Shown here: one piece after another, positions 45,729 through 56,588 of the stretch
Numbering within the stretch: position 1 is the stretch's first letter
Layout: each line of letters opens with the position of its first letter
Assembly (NCBI GenBank): GCA_021234155.1
Contig: JAJEKV010000107.1
Location: 847,673 to 911,672 of the forward strand
Direction: 5' to 3'
Origin: Isoetes taiwanensis
Lineage: Eukaryota; Streptophyta; Lycopodiopsida; Isoetales; Isoetaceae
Length of the DNA: 64,000 nucleotides
The notes under the pieces: model-generated
Databases searched by the model: none
What the model saw: only the letters and a program-made list of their open reading frames with translations
Told to the model about the DNA's origin: nothing
Translations under genes and position numbers: made by a program

Positions 45729-46230
45729 AAGAGATTGCTGATTCTAGATCTTAATGGCGTTCTCGTGAAGACCTTTAGAAGAAGCAATCAATTGAGGATG
45801 ATCTTAAAAAGATAAACCCTCAATTATTAAAATCATCAACAACTAACAAAGTAGTTGTATTCAGGGCCAGAGTACATGCTTTCTTGCGGGGAAGCATCTT
45901 CGGTATGACTTAGCCATTTGGTCCTCTATGAACAGATTTAATGTTCATGAGGTGCTTGATGTCCTATGTCTGCTAAGAAAGACAAATTCATATTCATTTG
46001 GGACCGAGTTTACGTGATGAGATGCCTTTCAAGTATCCTTTGGAGTCTTCTAATCCTATTTTATGAAGCCACTCCATAAGGTATATGCGCTTTTCACGAG
46101 TATGGCGAGAAATGTAATTATTGCAGATGATGAGGTTTACAAGACATTTTGTCCCCACCATTTACTTCCATCATGGTGCCTACTTTCACTGTCGACCAAG
46201 TGACAAAATTACGGATGTTTATTTGCTTCC
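45729..46230 (+). pseudogene. FCP1/NLI-type HAD phosphatase domain, frameshifted
   Basis: These enzymes remove phosphate from proteins, classically the RNA polymerase II tail. Starting at 45729 the frame reads KRLLILDLNGVLVKTFRRS, with DLNG at the place of the catalytic DxD motif I. Further collinear blocks in other frames are FRARVHAFLRG, LAIWSSMNRFNVHEVLDVL (motif II serine region) and DKFIFIWD. KPLHKVYALF follows, then NVIIADDEVYKTF with the ADD acidic pair, then FTSIM. The blocks have the order and spacing of plant FCP1-domain proteins. At least four frame changes occur within 500 bases. The second aspartate of motif I is replaced by asparagine, as in several plant family members. Confidence 0.75.
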
Positions 46231-46708
46231 AATACTTAGCCAGGTGTCACATCTTTGAAGATACTTTAGGCGTATTGAAGAATAACACTAGAGCGAGAAT
46301 GTTATACAAGGATTTCGGGTGTTCTTGAAGAATTATTCAATGAGGACATTGGAGCGGATAAAGCTGGCTGGTCAAAGCATCTTGCAAGGGCGGATTCGAT
46401 GGTTGGATTGATGCACATGAAATGTCTTGATGATGGAACCGGTTGGTTCATCTGAAGTTTTTAGATTCACGATCACGGTATAAACTTTGTAAATTGCCTC
46501 AATTTTGTTACCACGGAGGCATGTAACTATGTGAGTGCAGATTTGCCTCCATTTTGTACGAGATACTATGAGAGTGATTTGCCTCCATTTTTGTAACTAC
46601 ACAAGAATTTTGTACCATCTTGCAATGTAATATATCTTCATTCTCTTTCATTATGTGTTCTCGTATGTATTTTCTTGAAATTGCAAAGTTAAGCGGCGAG
46701 ATGTTATG
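46231..46708. other. No supported gene
   Basis: AT-rich with text GTAACTAYG...TTTGCCTCCATTTTTGTA occurring twice at about 46510-46600. No coding motif. Confidence 0.4.
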
Positions 46709-46965
46709 CTTTCCCAATTCAAGAAAAATAGTTTAGACTATAAGACTCCTTACGACCACAACCCAAACCTTTTGCAAATGATTTTAATCTTGGCGGGAAC
46801 TCAAAGGAGTTGAGAAGATGTGGATTGAATTTGGACAAGTATTGCATCGGACCTTGTTCATATTGATGACATTGACCAGGTCAAAATTTGGTCAATGTCC
46901 CCGGCGGAAGTCAATTTTTGCGAACATGTTAATCTTTGGGAATTTTTGGAATCTGAATAAAAGCA
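46709..46965. repeat. Direct repeat D, left copy
   Basis: This matches 50160-50478 from CTTTCCCAATTCAAGA through GACTCCTTAC, GCAAATGATTTTAATCTTGG, ACATTGACC and GGTCAATGTCCC. The two copies stand 3.45 kb apart in the same orientation and enclose the transposase remnant. Confidence 0.8.
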
Positions 46966-48690
46966 AGATATGTAGAACTAATTTGAAAAGTAATCCAATC
47001 TTTGAAGAACAAATGTGAATAGTAATCAAATCTTTGTGGTGTACGGATAATTGAAAAAAGAAATTTTTCACATTAATAACACAATAGCTGCGGGGCTCGA
47101 ATTTAAAAGAGTTAAGAGCTTGCAAAATTACAAAATTGGAGCAAAATTACAAAAGGATGAAGATGGATGGCCTACTCAAAATTGGTAGGTGTCTAAGTAC
47201 TTGAAGTCTTCCTTAAATCAATTTTGGATTATAGTCGGCCTGCTTGGTGATTCCACCATTCAATTCATCAATGAGGTACTTTCGAGGGATTGCGGGTTGC
47301 CATATTTAGCGAATCAAATTACCATAAGCATCTGCCTGACCTCTATGATAGTAATAGCATTCTCGTAATGATCAAAGTGGCCGAGAAGTCATGAGAGGGT
47401 TGTTCCTTTCTATGAAGTAGTGCACCTTAACGCCAAGCGGTAAGTTGCTTGACAAAATTCAAGCGCCCATTTTTTCTCCTTCTCGGCAACTTCGCCCCTT
47501 AAATTGTACTGCTCTTATCACTTTCCTTCAAGACATGATCTATATCACGCTAGAAGATTCTCAAAAGTCTTTTTCCTTTTGCCTTTACTAGTTCTGAAGA
47601 ACTAACGGCCCGATACTTCTAGATTTCTTGAGTACATTGCAAAGCGACCTTGCCCTACAAAGTCACAACTTGTGTCCAAAGTTTTTGCAGCTTTCTAGGT
47701 ATTGTTTGAAAAGCCTAGCGTTAGGGAGGCCCTTGCCTTTTTAAGGGGAATCAATTCCACGAGCAAATGTAGCATTTGTCTTGATCACATACCTCGGCTG
47801 TGGGGACCCCTGTGTACCGCGAACTCCTCGATCATCAGGCGGCAACACACCATACGGGCGGGTCTTTGGTTAAATTATCCCAAGGAGGAGGATAAAAGGA
47901 GAAATAAGCCATTTTTCTTGACAAAAGCGACTTTGTGAGATGGATCCAAAGCGGAGCCAGGGTAGATCAAGGCGGAGATGGCGGCTTCTAGGTTAAAAGA
48001 ATTGCGAATGCATTTTTAGGGTTTAAAGAATTTGCCATTAAGAGGCCGTGAATAGGCGGAGAAAACAACAAAGGGCAATTGAAAGAGAATTCTCTCGGCC
48101 TTGAAGAATTCTGTCAACTTCGCCAACAATTCTTGTTCAAATCTCCTCCAATCCCTTCACCAACATCCCAAAGATCGGAATTCAGGGAATTAACCTCCCA
48201 GTCTGATCAAATTTTGAAGACTCTACCTCCCGAGAAAAGCACAGTAGCGATTAAGTCGTAAGTGCTTTAAGTGTCATGGCGTGAGAATTGAACATGCTAA
48301 AGACAACTAAAAAAAGGGAAAATACCTTTTCATCCTGAGTTTGCATCCATTACACTTCATCCATTACCTTCTATGAGGTAGTTGGAATACTACTCATGAT
48401 TTCTTCGGCAAAGTGTCTTCATCCATGGTATACATGTTAGAGTCATCTTCATCCGGATACATGTCAAACTTTGTGGTCTTACAAGATGGCTATAAACACT
48501 AGCCTCGAGGTTTGTCCTCCATCACTCAAAATTTAGACTACACGGAATTTGTTTGTAATAAAGTCCGAGACAATAACTTCTTCTACCCCAAACACATTCC
48601 CCCATCCATCCTTATAATTTTCTAGCAAAGTATTCTTTGCTTGATTAGGCACCTAAAGCACATAAAAATCTACCCCTTCTTCATTACCTT
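46966..48690. other. No supported gene
   Basis: AT-rich; isolated frames at 47702-47938 and 48079-48261 show no motif. On the minus strand near 48540-48670 a phrase NTLLENYKDGWGNVFGVEEV may belong to the transposase element. Confidence 0.35.
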
Positions 48691-48692
48691 CT

Positions 48693-48878
48693 TCAAACAT
48701 TTCTGACAAAATTATCCCCCACTTCTATCATGGAACTCATTACATCATCTTCATCCTCTTCTTCTTCCTCAATATCAAACTCGGCCTCTTCTTCATTTTC
48801 AATGTTGTCACCTGTATTCCTAGGTTCCTTTAACCTCAACTCTTCGTTCTCCCAATCACCAATTCGACTCACATACAC
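48693..48878 (-). pseudogene. Acidic low-complexity frame
   Basis: The minus strand encodes RIGDWENEELRLKEP and then an almost continuous run of glutamate and aspartate over about 20 residues. Acidic stretches of this type occur in several plant transposon proteins. It lies downstream of the transposase fragment on the same strand, so it may be its C-terminal region. It could also be a simple CTT repeat read by chance. Confidence 0.4.
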
Positions 48879-49169
48879 ATTTATCCCACTTGAATTGAAT
48901 GCAATAGTTGCAAAAGCATGACAATGGTCTATAAGCTACCTTCAAAGAGTTTTCCTTGTCACATGGCCTCGATGCGGTGAATCTTTGTTGTTCCCTTCAA
49001 GGTATGGCATTCAATTATTTCAGACCATCAATGTTTGAAGACTCCACCTCGAATAACTTTGTAACATCAAGTCTTTGTAAGTGCTTTAAGTCTTTGAGCG
49101 TGAAAGACTGCGTAAAAAAACAACAAAAAAGGAATAATACCTTTTGATATCATTATCGGATGGATGATT

Positions 49170-49870
49170 TTGAAAGTACAATTGGAGAAAATTAACAACC
49201 TCATGTGCACACTGCAGGTTTGCATCCATTGTACTTCATTTGCTCTTGAGTTAGTACCCTCTTTATAAGCTGCACAAGCACCATCATGCTCACCTTTGCC
49301 ATGTGAGCTAGCAAAAAAAATTCCATAGGAGATCCTTACCCTTTCTCCCATAAAATCTACCAAGAAAATGGAATGGTCTTGAAGACTTGAACATGAAGAA
49401 CGACCATCACTCCAAAATACATGTTTCTTATATTCAACTCCAATACTTTGCAACCAATCGGCATGCATTTGTAGACAATGTTGGACAAATTACGTGTCAT
49501 GTGTTTTGTCATCACTAATATAGAAATGAGTCTCCTTCACAATACCTTTGAGAGTTTGTTTTCTCTTCTCCTTGGCCGAAGTCCTTGTTCTTCTTGTTCA
49601 AGCTCTCTTCCTCTCTTCCTTCTTTTTCTTCTTCTTCTTCTTTCTTCATCCTCCCTGTAAGTAATATGCACTAGAATTGATTTTGATCAAGTATGCCAAT
49701 GGCGAGGATTGAGCTTCCTCTTTGGATCTTAAATCCGTAATTTTTACGCAAAGTCTATGGCGAAACAATAGTATCATCCGGTATGGTTGCCAAGCATTTC
49801 TTGAATTCCTTAGCTTGCCAATGAGCTTTATAATTATGTGGAACAAAAGATTTCATAGTCTTTTTGCATG
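49170..49870 (-). pseudogene. DDE-like transposase remnant (SDG...HGKGEHDG family)
   Basis: Reading down the minus strand, frames give MKSFVPHNYKAHWQAKEFKK, then the area equivalent to a VDFAENY block (broken here), then ILVHIT-like text. WLQSIGVEYKKHVFWSDGRS and FFASSHGKGEHDGACAAYKE follow. I know this set (HxxAxWQ, DFAENY, WSDG, HGKGxxDGxGAxxKR) as an unnamed transposase-like protein found in ferns, mosses, fungi and animals. Three conserved aspartates fit an RNase H-like DDD/E core. Frames change several times and the third block has lost the KR end, so it is inactive. Coordinates are approximate. Confidence 0.65.
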
Positions 49871-50159
49871 CTCATTAAATTCAAAAGCACCGCCGCCGTC
49901 TTGTAGGCCAATCTAGTAACCTTTTGCGGGGTTTCTTAGATAGCTTGGCAAGTATTCTTTCTTTGGACTTCTTTCTTTGTCGGTTCAATGTCAAATGATT
50001 AGCTCAACTCCTAAAAAAAGTAATATGCTTGAATTTGATAGTTAGTACCTTTTCAAATACTTTCCATTGGACATTGATAGACTTTTGCTTGTTCCTCTCT
50101 TTAGGACATGTTGGCAACCTGCAATACAAAAACAATAATGGCAGATGTATCAGTTACAG

Positions 50160-50478
50160 TAACTTTCCCAATTCAAGAGAAAACAGTCTAGACTCTAAGA
50201 CTCCTTACAGCCAAGAACCTAATGGTTTTGCAAATGATTTTAATCTTGGCATGAACTCAAAGGAAATGAGAATATGTGGATTCGATCCGGACTGAAGTTT
50301 TGCATCGAGAGCTTGTTGAAAATGATCACATTGACCGGGTCAAGGATTGGTCAATGTCCCTGGCAGAATCCAAGATTTTGCACATCACTCTAATAGGATA
50401 ATTTTGGAATTCTATCACCTAGATTAGACTTTGACAACTCTGTAGAATACCTGCAAACCTTAGTGCTTCAAATAAAAG
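50160..50478. repeat. Direct repeat D, right copy
   Basis: Partner of 46709-46965. Similarity is about 80 percent over the first 200 bases and fades into AAATAAAAGCAAGGC-type text at the end. Confidence 0.8.
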
Positions 50479-51316
50479 CAAGGCACAATGTGATTTAGTT
50501 ACGAGACTTAGTTATTTCAAGGTAGAGACTTTGAAATTCGAGAGAACATAATCATCAAGCAGGCATGAACACTCAATCTTTTCCTGTGTTTGAGTGAAGT
50601 CGAGCATTCCTATCAGCAGGGGACACTCACATACAACCCGGACAAGATAACTCGTTGGAGGAAAAGATGAGCAAGACTATCCGACAGAAACGAGGGTTTA
50701 GATTAGATACTACTTAAAAGTAATGTACAAGCAAAAGGAAACCATACTTACTTCTTTAACCCACACTTTGTACAAGTGCATCAAACACACGTGCTTATGC
50801 CACTCTTCACTCTCATCCTTTTGGCACACCACCATTCTCCAATAATCACTAGTTGATTTAATGGTGTTCTCCTTGGCCATCAGAGATCGACTGGGGCCAC
50901 AAACTTTGCACTTTACATTTACATCCCTTAGAACACCATGAGGATCTGGTCCTCATATTATTGATGGCTTTGCCTTTTACAAATTCTAAATGCAAATGGT
51001 ATTGGCAGCAACAGGTCTCTCTTTCTTTTAATAACCTCTATTCATTTATTTTGGGATTATGCCTATTCCAAAGACAAGACTTAATTACCATTTTTAGAGT
51101 TTCTTATGGTCATGAATGGAAATTGTGTAGGTTTTAATTTTATATGGTTTTGTATGTATTTGGTGAAAATTTAAATTTGGTACTCAAATTGATACCGGTT
51201 TTGTAGGTTTCATAATGTATGCAACTTAGAGAAAAAAGAAAACGGTAGAAATCCATTTAAACAAGATATAAGACAGTTATGAGCGACACAATCAAGAAAA
51301 AAGGTGATTTGTTGTT
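50479..51316. other. No supported gene
   Basis: AT-rich intergenic sequence with no motif recognised. Confidence 0.45.
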
Positions 51317-51320
51317 TAAA

Positions 51321-51345
51321 GTTCACGCGATCGCGGCGTTAGCTT
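51321..51345. repeat. GC-rich hairpin, family H
   Basis: GTTCACGCGATCGCGGCGTTAGC: stem halves TTCACGC and GCGTTA-like around CGATCG. First member of the hairpin family, in otherwise AT-rich surroundings. Confidence 0.6.
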
Positions 51346-52126
51346 CATCATTTTCTCATGTCTGGACAATGGATATAAGAAACATATATACCATAAAAAT
51401 GTATATTTTTATTGATCATATAAATCCTCAACGGTTCTATCGAAAGTACAATTGCTTCAAAGAGCGGGGTCTATCTCGAGAACTCCGCCTAAAGCGGGGA
51501 TGTGATTTATGGATGTCAACAGCGGTTTTCCCCTGAAGCTAACTCCTTCAAGACGCCGATGAACTCCGGGTAGAAATGTGTCCGAAGTCAAACAAGTCTG
51601 CCGTATAAGACGGAGGATTCAAAGCCCACGAAAGTGATTAAAATACATTTCAACGCACCATCATCAATAATTATCATGTCATTCTTGTCCAAAATTCCAA
51701 AAGCGAGACATCATGTTGGACATCTTTTTCACAAATATGGGTTTGCCACTAGGGTCTTTTGGATTTTTTATATCTCTCACCGCTCACGGTCCCAAAACGG
51801 ATGTCCAAGTCCTTGTTAATCTGGGCACTACCTTCATAACATCCCCGATATTTTTAACTCCATTGAAGACCATATAACACAACGGAACAATTCAACGCTT
51901 CGCCGAGCATCTCCTTGAGATAAGGTCGAGGGTAAAACCCACTCGCGTGGCGTTTCACAAGGCTTCGTACATACCATTCTAGTCTATGACCACTGTTCCT
52001 CCCAACCGATTCGACTAGCACCGCTCAAATCAAATACCAAAATCTTGGATGACACGTAATTCACTCTGCAAAATAAAAGTCGAAATAAGACTTAATACTT
52101 AAAAAGTGAACTCTTAATACTTTGAA
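51346..52126. other. No supported gene
   Basis: Several short GC islands (for example ACTCCGCCTAAAGCGGGG near 51481) may be decayed hairpins. No coding motif. Confidence 0.4.
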
Positions 52127-52149
52127 GTTCACGCGCACTGCGCGTCAAC
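52127..52149. repeat. GC-rich hairpin, family H, with shared core
   Basis: Outer GTTC...CAAC arms around the core ACGCGCACTGCGCGT (52131-52145). The same 15-base core recurs at 56459 and 58097. Confidence 0.85.
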
Positions 52150-52570
52150 ATACCTTTGACTGGCATCCGCTTCCTCTTCTATTAGAAAATCAGCACCGAC
52201 AACCAATTCATTACTGGAACAGGCAACTTTTTCACTTAGTTTAGCCTCTGGATTAAGTAAACCCTGGGCGGAATTGCTAACCTGGTTTGAATCACTAGAG
52301 TGATCAGAGCTGTTTACATCATCCTCACCACCATTACCCTCTTCTTCATTTTCATTATCCCTTCTTCAACTTCATTATCCCTTCTCGATTTTCATTTCCG
52401 GTTGCTCGCTCGCTACTGTGTTTAGAGGGATAGTAAATGCCTAAGGTATGCATTCAACCGGTTTCAAAAGACATATTGGCAAGTTGTAGCTTCATTTTGT
52501 CCGCTCTTTGTTGTAGTTGGTCAGGCGAGGCACATCTTGGACAAATGATGTAAACTAAGAGCCTTCCTCT

Positions 52571-53042
52571 TCAAAGAGGACCTCTCGTCACGATTATGAG
52601 AACCTTTTCATAAAAGACGCGTCTAGAAATTCTTTTCTCGGATGGAAGTGGAAGTGACGGCTGTGACATTTCCGGGCCGGTCTTTAACGCTTCTCTCCCG
52701 ACATAACCTCCACAAGTATACATCCCAACAAGTGGTTCCAAGTGGCGCAAAAGCTTCCACAAGATAACTCGCCAAAGCAATAGAAAAGTCTGTTTTTGTT
52801 TACTAAGCCTCGCTCTGCCGCGTTGCTAACTCAGTATTTGATGTGTCCTCCAAGAAGAGGATCTCATCGTGGGTTCTCGCTTCTCCCGATGTCTTCAGCT
52901 TCATCTTCCGCAACATTGTCCTCTCCCTCAATGTAAACGTAACTTTTAACCTAGGCTCATCCAAAGAAGTAACATTGCCATGGCGCTTGAGGAGAGGGAA
53001 GGACGACTTTTGCTTTTTATCGTAATGGTCATCGGGGAACAC
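52571..53042 (-). pseudogene. Unrecognised minus-strand reading frames
   Basis: Two frames, 53042-52803 (FPDDHYDKKQKSSFPLLKRH, then EPRLKVTFTLRERTMLRKMK) and 52780-52571, look more protein-like than random sequence and may be pieces of the same gene as the frames at 53.7-54.3 and 55.3-56.0 kb. No family is recognised. A charged, basic composition is the only clear property. Confidence 0.3.
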
Positions 53043-53162
53043 AACATCATAAGATACATCACTTGGAAGATCTTAGTCTCGGTTCTCGGAGAACATCGCC
53101 GATTCATCCTCTAGCATCACACGTTCGCCAAACCAATAAGAGCATTAAAATATAAAAAAATG

Positions 53163-53192
53163 TTTACCGACCACGCCAAGCGGCGGCGTAAA
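53163..53192. repeat. GC-rich hairpin, family H
   Basis: TTTAC...ACGCC-AAGC-GGCGGCGTAAA, with arms that pair to form a stem interrupted by CGACC. Confidence 0.75.
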
Positions 53193-53212
53193 CTAAAGTA
53201 GAAGATTTATTC

Positions 53213-53247
53213 AATAAGGCTCACGCCAAGGCGGCGTTAACCTTATT
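53213..53247. repeat. GC-rich hairpin with extended arms, family H
   Basis: AATAAGG at the left pairs with CCTTATT at the right, outside CTCACGCC/GGCGTTAA. The total is 35 bases with a stem of about 14 pairs, the longest arms of the family. Confidence 0.85.
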
Positions 53248-53722
53248 TACAATTTCAATCTTTACTGCCTTATCACTTTAACGTGATTCGGAGATCCTCT
53301 CCGCAGCGGAGATAGGGCATTGACGTAGGATATATCCCCGAGTACATATAACAACGATAGTATAGTGTCTTTGCTCATCTGCCGCCATTAAATTTCCGCG
53401 ACGACCCAAAGAACGCATTGTACTCATCTTTTGTCCACCCATCTCCCCTGGCTGTCCAAAACAAAAAGGGAGACGTTTCTTGACTCGCCACGCCTGGCAT
53501 TCGCGATTTTAAACCCTTTGAGACCACATATTCAACATCAACTTCTTTAAATGCGGTCTTGTCGGCATTTGCAATCTTTCTCTTAATGTGTGGATGGATG
53601 ACTTTAGGCGGAAGGAGAGCAAATGCTTTACATTCACTAAGCTATTTTCCTTTACATATTCAGGGGCTAGCTTGGCATACCTCTTCAAACCGAAGTTAAA
53701 ATGTTATACTTCTCCGCCAGAC

Positions 53723-54341
53723 CTATTTTCGACAATGTCCCGTCGGTGTTACCGTAAAAACTTCTGAACTCGCCTCGTACACACCCTTTCGTATGATGTT
53801 AATGTTTTTCACGATGCATAAGGCGCCAATGAAACAGGTTCTATCCTTAGCGCCTGAATTCTTCTTGTATAGAACCTCACCTCCAATGCGCCGTTCCAGG
53901 ATATCTAACACCTCAAAGATCATCAAGCCGTTTCACTTTTCTCGACCTCGATACATTGATGTCTTCAATTGACGTGCCCACTGGAGGTACCCTGCCTGAT
54001 TGGTCTGGCAACTTTCCAGCCGCATAAGCGCCAAAGAACTCGTTCCACTTATCCCACACTTCATCCTTGGAGAAAATGATTTTATAGGATTCTTTTGCGC
54101 GCGAGTTCACAACGGATGGCTCTCCCTTCTCTTCGCCACCTGCTTTCTTTGACTTCGACCTCCGACGTTCATCCTGGATGATCGTTTGTGCGAGTGTCCT
54201 CTCAAGGGGCTGGAACTTGGCTTTACTTTGACCCTGTCTGCTTGGCATCGGCCTTCCATATTCATTCCACTGTTCTCTTGCATGACGCAATTGCTCAACA
54301 TAAGGGCTGCAGTAAAAAATAGCATAAGAATAGTGAAACAA
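53723..54341 (-). pseudogene. Unrecognised basic protein fragment
   Basis: The main frame (54341-53913, 142 residues) contains QLRHAREQWNEYGRPMPSRQ, a lysine/arginine-rich stretch with RRRSKSKKAGGEEKGE, then DEVWDKWNEFFGAYAAGKLP. A second frame (53926-53723) follows with GAKDRTCFIGALCIVKNIN. The tryptophan-rich DEVWDKWNEFFGAY text and even codon usage suggest real protein origin. I do not recognise it, and the flanking hairpins imply a repeat element. It could be part of a large transposon protein. Confidence 0.4.
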
Positions 54342-54358
54342 AAAATGAGACTTGTCAT

Positions 54359-54950
54359 TATCCGTTCACGCGCAATGCGCGTGAACCTACGTTCTAGTAA
54401 ATAAACGTATATGTTCTACTTGAAATAATAATACGTTTTCCGCGCGCGCTAGCAGCGTAAAAGCTACTTCTATTAGTTATCCGTTTCGCGCAGCAGCGTG
54501 AAGCTACTTTCTATATATTATCGTTTATGTTCTACTTAAAATTATTATCCGTTCACTTGAGATAATTATCCGTTCGCAGATCTGCGGCGTGAAGCTACTT
54601 TCTTATAATGAACATTTCCGCAGCGCCGCGCTGTAAAGCTACTTTCTATTAGTTATCCGTTCAGCGCCTTTAGCGGCGTGAAGCTACTTTCTATATATTA
54701 TCACGTTTATGTTCTACTTAAAAATTATTATCGTTCGCTTGAGATAATTATCCGTTCACGGCGCCCGACCGCGAAAGTGAAGCTACTTTCTAGATATTAT
54801 ACGTTTATGATCTACTTAAAATTATTATCCGATTTCACTTGAGATAATTATCCGTTCCGCGCCGCTGGCGGAAGCTACACTTATAATGAGCAGTTCCGCG
54901 CGACCGCGCGTGAACCAACTATTTGTTCACGCCAAGCGCGGCGTGAACCT
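54359..54950. repeat. Tandem cluster of family H hairpins
   Basis: About nine GC-rich palindromes lie in AT-rich spacers that themselves repeat: GAAGCTACTTTCTATA, TTATGTTCTACTTAAAATTA and CACTTGAGATAATTATCCG. The first hairpin (54364-54386) has perfect 11-base arms GTTCACGCGCA with a one-base loop. The last (54925-54948) has perfect 9-base arms GTTCACGCC with loop AAGCGC. The inner ones share the right flank GTGAAGCTAC but have different cores (CGCAGATCTGCG, CGCCTTTAGCGGCG, CGCCGCTGGCGG). The larger period is about 170-180 bases. Confidence 0.9.
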
Positions 54951-55303
54951 CGCCTTCCTATTACATGATAAAGACATAAGAATACGCATATACCTCTTGT
55001 ATAGAAAGGTCTTTCCCATATCATTCACCGGCGCTTATTTTCGACAAGATCGCCAGACACTTGTGGTAATGCCGAGAAATCTACATCTTTCTTGAAGAAT
55101 ACGGATCTATAAACATTTTATTGTTGCTTATCTTAGCTCCTCGCCACCAACCTAATTTGGGCCTCAAGAGAATGCTGCCCTGCCAATGATCATAAACCCC
55201 ACGTGATCTTGGAGCAAATCTTCAAACTTCGACCAAATTAGTGGTTTCTTCTTAATCATATCGTAGGGACGACGTCATTTGGAAGCAGCAATTGCCCGGA
55301 TTT

Positions 55304-56040
55304 TCAAGGATGGAATCCATTATCTCTTTGACGTGTGCCATGTGAACCTTCTACTAATAGGAGGCGCCACCGGGAGCCCTGAATAGCTTCTCTATTGAAT
55401 TGCGTGGGGTGAAGCCGAGACCCAACGGATACTTGTCTGCGATACTTTGCAAGTTTGCTCATGACCTCTAGCCGTCTCTTCTTGTCATTTTCATTTTGAG
55501 GATTGGAAGGTCCTCGCACTCTCAACCGCAAGGTCTTGAGGAACATTTACTTGAACAGGTTGATCTTTTTTCTCATGTCCTCCAAGTAATGATCGGCGGT
55601 TGGTTTGTCGCTGATGGCCTTCCATGGCGCTACTCTTCGCGATATTCTCGGTGGGTTAAGTTCGCCTTTCACCCATCCGTATTTCAACATTGTTTCTCCC
55701 GCCCCGACTCCTTTCAAAACTCCTCATGGAAGTTCGCGGGTCGAGGTGTCTCGAACCATTTCAATGTTCTTTTCACTCTAGTACCCACGGTCGTATCGAA
55801 AGTAAAGTGGCTATCATCCTCGACCTGGGAGGAGATTACAATACCACTCGCTTCTTCATTTGTTCGGTTGCTACTTTCCCGAATGCGAAAAATATCTAAT
55901 CGACCCCCCTGTTTTTCGAAATCTCCGGTACCATTCGGATACATCGTGACATCCTCTTTCACCGCGATGCCGGTCTGTGATAGCCTTCGAATGCTTCGAG
56001 AACTATCGGCCGTAAGAATGAAGTCATCAGTCCCACACAC
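55304..56040 (-). pseudogene. Unrecognised minus-strand reading frames
   Basis: Frame 56040-55714 (108 residues) contains DDSHFTFDTTVGTRVKRTLK and WFETPRPANFHEEF. Frame 55546-55304 contains VMSKLAKYRRQVSVGSRLHP. Between them the minus strand reads PWKAISDKPTADHYLEDMRK, so the three form one decayed coding region on the same strand as 53.7-54.3 kb. I see no domain. The opposite-strand 226-residue frame (55496-56176) is serine/phenylalanine-rich and looks like its shadow. Confidence 0.4.
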
Positions 56041-56171
56041 ATCATCGACTTTTGACTTCTTGGTGACTGGTTGGACCGTATCGATTTTGTTTTCCTCTTT
56101 GGGGCTTTACGACCTCCTCAGAAGGGAACATGAAATTCCGCTAAATGGACGACAAACAAGTATAGCTTATC

Positions 56172-56200
56172 TTTGACGCCAAGACCGCTTTGGCGTGAAA
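56172..56200. repeat. Family H hairpin, duplication copy 1
   Basis: TTTGACGCCAA, then GACCGC, then TTTGGCGTGAAA: a stem of about 11 pairs. The homologous site in copy 2 has a different core. Confidence 0.85.
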
Positions 56201-56267
56201 ACGATGAAGGCTACCCAGCCGCCAAGGCCCCATACATTCAATACATTCTATCGTTAATTATCGTCGC

Positions 56268-56290
56268 TTTTGACGCCAGAGCGTGAAAAA
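56268..56290. repeat. Family H hairpin, second site of copy 1
   Basis: TTTTGACGC-CAGA-GCGTGAAAA, with outer arms conserved and the core reduced to four bases. Confidence 0.8.
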
Positions 56291-56454
56291 AAGTAGAGGA
56301 ATGTCCTAGCGCATTTTATACGTATAACAAATTTATTTATACATTGACGAATATCTTTATTCTGGTCAGGGACTCGCATGCACACCATTATATTTATGTA
56401 TCCCTCAAAAGTACATACTATATCAGTGGACAGACAAACAAGATATACTTAATC

Positions 56455-56477
56455 TTTGACGCGCACTGCGCGTGAAA
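56455..56477. repeat. Family H hairpin, duplication copy 2, shared core
   Basis: TTTG, then the core ACGCGCACTGCGCGT (56459-56473), then GAAA. The flanks equal copy 1 but the core equals those at 52131 and 58097. Confidence 0.85.
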
Positions 56478-56564
56478 CTAGTGGAGGCTACCCAAGCGCC
56501 TGCGTCCCATATATTCAATATATTCTACTATTAATTATCGTCTGCCTCTAGTACTTAACACTCC

Positions 56565-56588
56565 TTTTTGACGCCAAGCGGTGAAAAA
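56565..56588. repeat. Family H hairpin, second site of copy 2
   Basis: TTTTTGACGCC-AAGC-GGTGAAAAA, partner of the site at 56268. Confidence 0.75.

Noticed and set aside
48730-48921. Serine-rich plus-strand frame
   Set aside because: It is the complement of the acidic glutamate/aspartate stretch (TCT/TTC runs) and has no independent support.
49067-49200. Hydrophobic C-terminus of the 133-residue minus-strand frame as a membrane anchor
   Set aside because: The hydrophobic text follows a frame change after the HGKGEHDG motif and is out of register with the family.
55496-56176. 226-residue plus-strand frame
   Set aside because: Serine/phenylalanine-rich with no motif, and it lies opposite a more protein-like minus-strand region, so it is probably a shadow.
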